Source of the DNA: Zygnema cylindricum
Taxonomy: Eukaryota > Streptophyta > Zygnematophyceae > Zygnematales > Zygnemataceae
Assembly: GCA_037447655.1 (NCBI GenBank)
Contig: JBBHKE010002715.1
Location: 1-14,778 of the forward strand
Direction of reading: 5' to 3'
DNA: 14,778 nt
Made by a program: the position numbers and the translations under genes. Shown in pieces: positions 8,912 through 14,778 of this stretch (position 1 is the stretch's first letter; every line of letters begins with the position of its first letter). Under the pieces are notes generated by a model. That model was not told the DNA's origin, did no database searches, and was given only the letters and a program-made list of their open reading frames with translations.

Positions 8912-8919
8912 CCCCATGT
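8912..8919. repeat. Left 8-bp target-site duplication of the hAT element
   Basis: The sequence ccccatgt is identical to 14114-14121 beyond the right end. Eight bases is the standard hAT duplication length. It sits directly outside the left terminal repeat. Confidence 0.7.
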
Positions 8920-8970
8920 CGAAGGTCGGAAAAGTCAAAATTTTAGATAGCCGAAATCGACAATTTTTTT
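8920..8970 (+). repeat. Left terminal region of the hAT element
   Basis: The sequence gaaggtcggaaaagtcaaaa and the following attttagatagccgaaatcg, then a T run, closely match 13936-13990 (aaaagtcaaaattttagata, then accgaaaccg, then a T run). This is the strongest evidence that 8920 is a transposon end of the same family as the 13934-14113 miniature copy. Confidence 0.75.
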
Positions 8971-9155
8971 TTTCCAAAATCTGAGTACTTGACGCCCGAC
9001 CGGGTTAAATCACGCTCCTAAATTGTTAACCGTTGCCCAATATCCATTTACGAAAATTAAAGTTAATTGAAACTCGATTTCTTGCAACTATCCGTACCCG
9101 CCCATACCCGAAAAAGTACAAAATCACAATGCTCATTGTTATTAGCATTAAGCAT

Positions 9156-9188
9156 TTATTAATGTTAATGAGAAATTATCATTAATAA
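9156..9188. repeat. 9-bp inverted repeat, AT-rich
   Basis: The arms ttattaatg (9156-9164) and cattaataa (9180-9188) flank a 15-base spacer. It may be chance in such AT-rich sequence. Confidence 0.4.
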
Positions 9189-9253
9189 AACTATTTAATG
9201 CAAGGAGACAGCTGAAAAGTATTTTCTAGTTTCTACTTGTCTGTCCTAAATGT

Positions 9254-9295
9254 TTTTCTAAGTCTATATACTTGTTTTCTAAGTCTATATACTTG
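9254..9295. repeat. 21-bp perfect tandem duplication
   Basis: The units at 9254-9274 and 9275-9295 are identical and read ttttctaagtctatatactt plus a final g. The lack of any difference suggests a recent slippage event compared with the decayed surroundings. Confidence 0.9.
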
Positions 9296-9394
9296 TCGTA
9301 GCCACTGGGACTTAGACAGCCATGGTTGCTCTCAGGCAGCCAAGGACACAGACTTAGGTAGCACACAATTTTAGCCCCTACCAAAAAGATAAAT

Positions 9395-9471
9395 GGACTG
9401 ACCAGGATTTGATCCTGGTCTTACACAGTCACCACCGGTCAAGATAGCGATCTGCCTTATCTGCCCAGTCG
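9395..9471 (-). pseudogene. 77-nt tRNA-like sequence (degenerate)
   Basis: Read on the minus strand, this has tRNA length and spacing. The acceptor strands cgactgg and tcagtcc pair at six of seven positions, counting one G-T wobble. The T arm (9402-9418) is a perfect 5-bp stem, ccagg/cctgg, around a 7-base loop atcaaat, one base off the invariant TTCRANN. It abuts the 3' acceptor strand exactly as in a tRNA. A D-type stem agata/tatct follows the acceptor. The remaining 23 bases fit an anticodon arm plus variable loop, but only three of five stem pairs form, so no anticodon can be trusted. The internal promoter boxes are near-matches: B box ggatcaaatcc, and an A-box-like tgggcagataagg. It is either a tRNA pseudogene or the head of a tRNA-derived SINE. 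Confidence 0.4.
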
Positions 9472-10177
9472 TAGAAGAATGGTTAGGTACATGGGGTGTG
9501 ATATTTATTTAAAGATATATGCGCGCATTAGATCTATTTAACAAAATTTTAAATAAATGTACATAAAACGGACGTGGACGCACAAAACAACATTTCACGC
9601 ACGGAGACGCACAAAATATACCAAACCACATTTAATCGGACGGATGCAATTAAAAAGTGAATTCGAGGATCAAACAGACCAAGCAAAAGCCGATAAGCCG
9701 GAATGGCTCAATTGGCTGCTTGCGCCAAAAGAATAATGGAGTGACCCGTGTCAGTATCTCAATAGATACTAGTGGAGATGCGGATAAAACCATGTGTCGA
9801 ACATGGAAGGTACCATGTCCTGATTGGTGTCGTATAAAGAACGTACAATTTGTATTACGACCGGTGAACTTTTTCTATACAAATTCTATACCATACAGTT
9901 ACCTGATTGGTTGTAGTACTTAATAAATAAAGGGTTGCTTTTTATACAAATAGGCCATCTTTGGCCACCCATAACTCACTGCTTAGGTGAGCAAACACTT
10001 AAATTCTTTTTGCGTCTGCCTCTGGTGAGTCCGACCCTTACTAGGATGAGGTCACCCAGAATACTTCTGCGCTGCGGTGGCATATATTTGTTGAGAAACA
10101 AGGGAGGGTACACATTATTCTAGAGGCTTAGTACAAGCTGCCTACACTGTAGCATTATGGAATCGACAGACGTGGCA
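9470..10177 (+). mobile_element. Diverged solo LTR related to the copia LTRs
   Basis: This follows the copia LTR plan in order. The start gtagaagaat...gttaggta...tgtgat matches the LTR start gtagaaattaat...gttaggta...tgtgat. A middle block with gatcaaacagacca and tatctcaatagatac follows. Next come a TATA-like tatacaaa with gccatctttggccacccataa (LTR: gaccatccataa), then ggtgagcaaacacttaaattc, and the end block gagggtacacattattctagaggcttagta. It is much more diverged and about 300 bases shorter than the intact LTRs. No internal retrotransposon sequence flanks it, so it looks like a solo LTR left by recombination. The start and end bases are approximate and no duplication is visible. It lies inside the hAT element. 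Confidence 0.65.
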
Positions 10178-10919
10178 GGTTGTAGTCCACGTCTTTAAAT
10201 AACGTTGTTAACTTTTTTTTGAGATTTTTGGCTATAAAGAGTACCGACTTATTAACACTAGTAACAATGAGAGGTGTAGTAGTACATCTCCGTTTGCAAA
10301 AAAACAACTCGTGTACCTTTTCTTTTTACTATTTTGTCTTTTTCCAATCTCTCTTAAAGAATATTTGTTTTCTTCGACAATCACCTCCCTCAAAAGATTT
10401 TTTCCTAATTTTGCGTGTACCTCTTAGATTAAATTTTAAACTCTTATATTAATGTTTATTCTCTCGCAAATCTAAATTTTTCGTTATATTTTTTGGACGG
10501 TTTTTTTTTCGACTAAGATACTTTGGTATGAATTATGCAAAAAAGGTAGCTTAAAAAAAAATTCTTGGTTTTTCACATGGAAAATTAATTAGGAAAAAAC
10601 ATAGTGTGATAGGCAAAAAAAACAAAAAAAATTATGTAATATCAAATATAGAAATAAACAAATCACATCAAAGAAATCCTTGTCCTACTTTCGACTTTAT
10701 TATACAAATTCACAACCTCAAACATAAAAATTACACAAAATCTATATATTTAAATTTGGTATAAATTCTACGCTTTTAAAAATAAGCATTCCGGTTTTGA
10801 AAAATAATGATAAACATTAGAAAAATTGTGAAATACAACAAAAATTTCAAAGAGAAAAAAAACAATATAAATAATACTAAAAAAATAACAATAATTCGAA
10901 AACAAAACAAACCAAAAAA
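10178..10919. other. AT-rich hAT 3' internal region, no gene
   Basis: Homopolymer-rich DNA between the solo LTR and the transposase end. Open frames here are short and of low complexity. A 7-bp inverted repeat, gacgtgg/ccacgtc (10169-10175 and 10187-10193), spans the solo LTR's right edge. Confidence 0.4.
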
Positions 10920-12971
10920 ACAATGCGTTTAAAAGATCTCGGTTGGATCTAACACACAAAAGATCACTTACAAATTGAAGCCGCTAGTGAGCTCCTTTTT
11001 TTTGTGATCGTGTTCCCGGCATCCAAAAAATTGCATTCGGACATGAAGTTAGAAGCCAGAATAGCTACAACAGATTTAGTGACACAAGCTAGAATAGGAA
11101 ATCCTCCACTTTCGCACGTACATTTGATTTTTTTTCCACCATTAAAGTATGTTAAAGTTCAGTCTTTCGTCGCTGGTTAATTTTAAAGCAAAGTAGCGTT
11201 TCAATTCATCATTAACGAGCGATTTTTTGTCTGTGGTAATAAGAACCTCGTTTTCGTCATCGCTCTCACCAAAATATTTGTGGAAACCGTCCATACTTTG
11301 CGATGTTTTTTGTTTTTTTGTTATACGTTGAGGACTACCGAAATAAACGTCATCACCGAGGTCGTTTGTGAGTTCTCGAAGTTTGACCCTTGCGCTTTCA
11401 ATTTCAGTTTTCGGTACCCCAATTATTTCAAGCCTTTGTTTTTATTGGGGATCTAAAAGAGTCGCGATAACATGATACTCATGAAGGCCCCACATCGGTA
11501 ATGCAAATTTCATAAGAAGTTATTTCGGTTTTTGCAAGTTTGGTGAATCGGCGTGGCATTGTTTTTCACTGTCATTATAATATGTTGTTCTTATATTACA
11601 GTGGTTATGGAGAGACGATAGCTCAAACACAACCAAATGTAAAAATTGTTCTTTGATTTTTTCCAACTTTAGGGTTACTTCTTGAAACCTTTCCAAAAAT
11701 CATATAAGTTTGGTAAGATGAGTCTTATCGATACAAGCAAAAAGTATCAATTTATTTTTTGCTTGAGCGATTGATCTTATCTCATTGAAGGCATCGTAAA
11801 TACTCTTAAGCATTCGGAGCAAAGAATTCCATCGCGTTACGTTTTCTTGTTTTAAAGTGTTTTCTATAATATTTTGTAAGTTACTTTGTTTGAAATACGT
11901 GACGAATGATTTACAAGCATCAATTAGATCAAATATTTCAATAAGTTCCACATCTTAATTGTATTTTTTGGAAGTTCCACTCTTATTCAAAATCGTTGTC
12001 ACAATTGTAGCAATTTTAAGGTCCTCGCAAGGTATCCAAGTAAACATACTCGGTAGACCTTCAACGGCACACATGTTATAACCACTGTCGGTCACAACAA
12101 CGCAACAATTTTCCAAAACATCAAAATTGGATATTTCAAAATTGGTTAAACAATTTTTGGAAGTCGTTAAAACATTTTCCGTGGTATGTGTTTCCTCCGG
12201 GAATGATCGACTTGAAGAGTCCGTGCATGAAGCTTAAATTGTTTGTCAATACAATGATCGGTTACTAACACGAATGAGGTTCATTTTATTGTCTCTGTCT
12301 AGAGATTGGTCGTAAATGCGACTAAAATAATGTTATCGATATTTTCTCTAAGTTTTGGGATGATCAAACTACGAACATATTTGGCAGGAGAAATAATGTA
12401 GTTTTTTACGCTATTGACGGACGGGAGTAGTTGGTCGATGTCAACACTTTTGTTGGACAAAACACTAACATCAAACAATGCTCAACAAAATGCTTGAAAA
12501 CCCGGGAAAAAAAATAATAAGAAAATATCATACAATTACAAACCATGATCAATAAAGAAGGTTTCTACGAAAAAGATTTTTTTTTATGGATAGATAAACA
12601 AAAAAACAACATCATGACAAACCAAATAATAACAAAAAGTAAATATAAGCGTACGAATGTAAATTATTGATCAGAAAATAGCGATGAATCTCAAATATAT
12701 AAATTTATTAACAAAACAAGTTATAATGATATATACATTAAAGCCATCCTGAACGGAATTCAAAATAAATCATACTCGAACCGTCGACTATCGAAAATGG
12801 TCGAAGGTCCTTGCAACACATCAACGCCACCATTTTCGCAAAAAAACATTTTGTCACTCTTTTTCGTCTTCGTTTTTGAAAGAAACGTTTTTGAAGTCCT
12901 CTTGAATTATCCTTTTCGGCCAAAGCTGAACATGTGTGAGTGTTAATTGTTGAAGTACCATTTGTTGACTT
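10920..12971 (-). pseudogene. hAT-superfamily transposase, broken, with a probable intron
   Basis: The transposase would cut and paste its element in the nucleus. Read on the minus strand from 12971, a partial BED zinc finger comes first (STNGTSTINTHTC), just after a possible AG acceptor. A basic stretch then leads to AKMVALMCCKDLRPFSIV, the usual hAT N-terminal block. A 272-bp GT...AG intron fits 12736-12465. Exon 2 opens with LLPS..SVKNYIISPAKYVR. At the first catalytic Asp it reads FTTNL followed by a stop (12299-12307), where FTTDLW is expected. A frameshift follows near 12195, then VTDSGYNM (12072-12095) with the second Asp kept. The next conserved Cys-x-x-His reads CEDL. The RW motif survives as VTRWNSLLRMLKSI (about 11795-11840). 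The C-terminal dimerisation block (GFPILACVTKS...FLDAGNTITKKRSSL) is clear at 10975-11110. The tail CVRSNRDLL lies one frame over, near 10930-10956. Several stops and frameshifts make it dead. Confidence 0.88.
12465..12736 (-). other. Probable intron in the hAT transposase pseudogene
   Basis: Transposase homology stops at a minus-strand GT (12736) and resumes right after an AG (12465). The 272 bases between are T-rich on the minus strand with no coding match. The coding frame hits a TAA just before the donor, so the exact donor may differ. Confidence 0.5.
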
Positions 12972-13329
12972 CTATTAATAAACAATGAAACATGTATTAC
13001 AAGCCACAAAACCTTAATAAACTATGAAACATGTATTACAAGCCACAAAACCTCTCCCTTTTACCATGTATTTGTTTGATGTTTTAGCTTTATAGACATG
13101 TTCAAAATTTTCCAACAACTTGAAGTGGCCCTACTTTCTTTCACTAGGTAACACTGAGCAATTTCACCATTTTTTGATTTTTGAAGTTCGTTTTAGATTT
13201 TAATTTTAAGGGAAGAGAGGATGTTTTTCTCCTGGTGTATGAGTAGGTTTTGTTTGAATTGTGGTCGAGTTTCCCTAACTTAAATAGCAATTCAATTTAT
13301 CTGTTTATTGTTTGAAACATGTGAGTAAG
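12972..13329. other. hAT 5' region: likely intron or leader with a 39-bp repeat
   Basis: This lies upstream of the partial BED finger on the minus strand. The N-terminal half of the zinc finger should be here, but I could not recognise it in any frame, so it is either beyond an intron and decayed or lost. A perfect-looking 39-bp tandem repeat sits next to the acceptor. Confidence 0.35.
12977..13053. repeat. 39-bp tandem duplication
   Basis: Units start at 12977 and 13016. Both read aataaac[a/t]atgaaacatg and then on to tattacaagccacaaaacct. I see one base difference. Confidence 0.9.
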
Positions 13330-13611
13330 CTAATAACTAGGATTTGTCGTGGGAAATTGACGTAATAATTTGATTTCCATTGATTTATTAACCCATAATT
13401 ACTACATGTCGCGTGAGATTGACATAATAATATGATATATTTGTGGAAACACGGTATAAAATGCATAATTAGCACTTTGCAATAATGTACGACATATGAA
13501 TAAACCAATAATTACAATTTGTCGCATGATATTGACATAATAACTTGATATATTTCTGAAAACACCTTTTATAGTGCATAATTAACACTTTACAATAGAG
13601 TACGATTTGCG
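13328..13611. repeat. Subterminal repeat array in the hAT 5' end (~2.5 copies)
   Basis: The blocks share atttgtcg[c/t]...attgac[a/g]taataa..ttgat. The marker gac[a/g]taataa begins at 13359, 13421 and 13534. The last two units (about 13391-13503 and 13504-13611) are full length, with a 113-bp period, and also share gcataatta[g/a]cacttt[g/a]caata. The first is a half unit with 62-bp spacing. Repeats in this position may be transposase binding sites, which is an inference. Confidence 0.75.
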
Positions 13612-13806
13612 GCCCTTATCTTCAATTAAGATTTGCGAAATGAATAGTGCCAGTGCCTGCTAGATTTGCGACACAAATCATGATGTCACGTATTTCCAGG
13701 ATACCAAGAGTACAAAGTACAATAATGTTGGATAGTATAAACAGTACAAAACCTTCAATTTTTTTTCGTTTTTTGCTTATCCGACCGTAACCGATTTTTT
13801 TTGTTG

Positions 13807-13925
13807 TGAATCACCCGCCCGTATTCGGCTGGCCCCCCAAATTTGGCAACCGAATCCGTTCCGGATCCGACGTGGGCAGTCAGGTAACGGTCGGTTATGG
13901 TTTTGGTAATCGTTTGCGACCTCTG
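13807..13925 (-). repeat. Inner right end of the hAT element (copy A)
   Basis: This block ends cgtttgcgacctctg and matches 13992-14112 almost base for base, including caaatttggcaaccgaa and ccgttccggatccgacg. It is a full right-end sequence lying immediately inside the second copy, from which it is separated by the 8-bp ccccattt. Confidence 0.8.
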
Positions 13926-13933
13926 CCCCATTT
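13926..13933. repeat. Internal copy of the target site between two transposon ends
   Basis: The sequence ccccattt differs at one base from ccccatgt at 8912-8919 and 14114-14121. It separates the inner right end (to 13925) from the left end of the miniature element (13934). Confidence 0.65.
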
Positions 13934-14113
13934 CAGAGGTAGCAAAAGTCAAAATTTTAGATAACCGAAACCGATCAATTTTTTTTTTCCGTGAATCACC
14001 CGCCCGAATCCGCCCGACCCTCCAAATTTGGCAACCGAAATCCGTTCCGGATCCGACGCAGGCGGTCGGTTAACTTTCGGTTACGGTTTCGGTTGACCGT
14101 TTGCGACCTCTGC
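13934..14113. mobile_element. 180-bp miniature hAT derivative (MITE-like)
   Basis: It opens cagaggtagcaaaagtcaa and closes ttgaccgtttgcgacctctg, which are terminal inverted repeats of about 20 bp with few mismatches. The CAGAGG start fits hAT termini. The left part matches the large element's left end (8920-8970) and the right part matches the inner right end (13807-13925). It is therefore a deletion derivative of the same family with no coding capacity. It is flanked by ccccattt and ccccatgt, an 8-bp duplication with one mismatch. Confidence 0.75.
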
Positions 14114-14121
14114 CCCCATGT
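14114..14121. repeat. Right 8-bp target-site duplication of the hAT element
   Basis: The sequence ccccatgt directly follows the terminal cctctgc and is identical to 8912-8919. A run of five C leaves a one-base ambiguity in where the element ends. Confidence 0.7.
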
Positions 14122-14237
14122 GCTATGGCAATACCAATGCATGTGCCGATGCGATGCGATGTGAAGATCCAGTTTCGATGTACCACAGGACATGATTATC
14201 GGGAAACCACACCGATGCATCGGGAGGAGAAAACCAA

Positions 14238-14742
14238 CTCTTTCTCCCTCTCCATGTCCATTTCTATCTCCCTCGTCCTCTTCTTCTACCTTTTATATGT
14301 CCTCTCCCTCTCACTCTTCTTTCTCTCTCCCTCTCCTATTTCTCTCCCTCCCTCTCCCTCTCTCCCTTTTCCTCTCCCACTTTCTCTCTCCCTCTCCCTC
14401 ATCCTCTTGCTTTGCCTCTCCTTCTTCCCCCCTCTCTATCTCCCCCTTTCTCTCTCCATCTCCTCTCCCTCTCTCTCTGTATCTCCCTCTCCCTTTTTCT
14501 ATCTCCCTCTCTCTCTCCCGTTTCCTCTCCCTCCCCCTCACTTTCCATCTCCCTCTCCCTCTTCCTTTCTCTCTCCCACTCCCTCTCCCTCCCTCTCCCT
14601 CATCATCGGGCTTTCCCTCTCCTTCTCCCTCTCTCTCTCTCTTTCCTATTTCCTCTCCATTCCTCTCCCTCTTCCTTTTCCTCTCCCTCTCCCTCTCTCT
14701 CCTCTCCCTCGTCCTCTCGCCTTCCTCTCTCTCCTTCTTTCC

Positions 14743-14778
<36 letters not shown>
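14238..14778. repeat. Long pyrimidine-rich simple repeat, CTCTCCCT-like
   Basis: More than 500 bases are almost wholly C and T on the plus strand. They are built from irregular ctctccct, ctctctct and cctctccc units with rare A or G, and end in pure (ct)n at the window edge. The tract continues beyond the window. The Arg/Glu/Gly-only minus-strand frame across it (14311-14541) is a by-product of the repeat. Confidence 0.95.

Larger units (their letters stand above)
8920..14113 (-). mobile_element. hAT-superfamily DNA transposon, decayed, with nested insertions
   Basis: The element is about 5.2 kb and is flanked by a perfect 8-bp direct repeat (ccccatgt). Its left end reads inward cgaaggtcggaaaagtcaa, and its right end read inward on the minus strand is cagaggtcgcaaacggtcaa. 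These are the same terminal repeat with several changes. A better preserved left-type end, cagaggtagcaaaagtcaa, occurs at 13934 and confirms the consensus. Between the ends lies a minus-strand hAT transposase pseudogene (about 10920-12971). Subterminal DNA on both sides is rich in the short motif accgaaaccg, as is common in hAT ends where transposase binds. A solo LTR and a tRNA-like sequence lie inside it. The left terminal repeat is eroded, so the exact first base is uncertain by one or two positions. Confidence 0.72.

Noticed and set aside
13326-13611. Possible CRISPR-like spaced repeats.
   Set aside because: Units are long, tandem and diverged with no unique spacers, and the context is a eukaryotic transposon.
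14311-14541. Arg/Glu/Gly-rich minus-strand frame.
   Set aside because: It is an artefact of the pyrimidine simple repeat, which is stop-free in several frames.

Overview
The window looks like a stretch of repeat-rich, AT-rich nuclear DNA from a eukaryote. A land plant is the best guess, because it holds a decayed Ty1/copia LTR retrotransposon and several classes of small DNA transposon packed and nested together. The C-terminal motif of the hAT transposase is not of the commonest plant type, so an alga or another eukaryote cannot be excluded. I find no intact cellular gene, and every protein-coding stretch I recognise is a broken transposon gene.

Layout. Bases 1-123 are the 3' tail of an LTR whose body lies outside the window. 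Bases 124-462 are flanking DNA with an 80-bp tandem repeat. Bases 463-6721 are a complete but dead Ty1/copia element: 5' LTR 463-1473, internal region 1474-5716, 3' LTR 5717-6721. All domains survive in the copia order Gag, protease, integrase, reverse transcriptase, RNase H, but they are broken by stops, frameshifts and a deletion in the reverse transcriptase. Bases 6722-8911 are AT-rich flank. This flank contains a probable Mutator-like miniature element at 7100-7566, bounded by a perfect 12-bp direct repeat.

Bases 8920-14113 appear to be one large hAT-superfamily transposon on the minus strand. It has decayed terminal inverted repeats and a perfect 8-bp target-site duplication (ccccatgt at 8912-8919 and 14114-14121). 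Its transposase pseudogene runs from about 12971 down to about 10920. It keeps part of a BED zinc finger, a probable intron, the catalytic core and the C-terminal dimerisation motif. Inside the hAT element sit a diverged solo LTR (about 9470-10177), related to the copia LTRs, and a 77-nt tRNA-like sequence (9395-9471, minus). The right end of the hAT is double: a 180-bp miniature derivative (13934-14113) abuts an earlier right end (…13925) with a near-identical copy of the target site between them. Bases 14238-14778 are a long pyrimidine-rich simple repeat that runs off the window.

How it fits together. I see no host system. The interest lies in the stratigraphy: an old hAT that took an LTR insertion and was joined at its own target site by a miniature relative, next to a copia cluster with at least three LTR copies in tandem orientation. 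Many of the inactivating changes at conserved codons read as C-to-T or G-to-A transitions, which fits decay of methylated, silenced elements.
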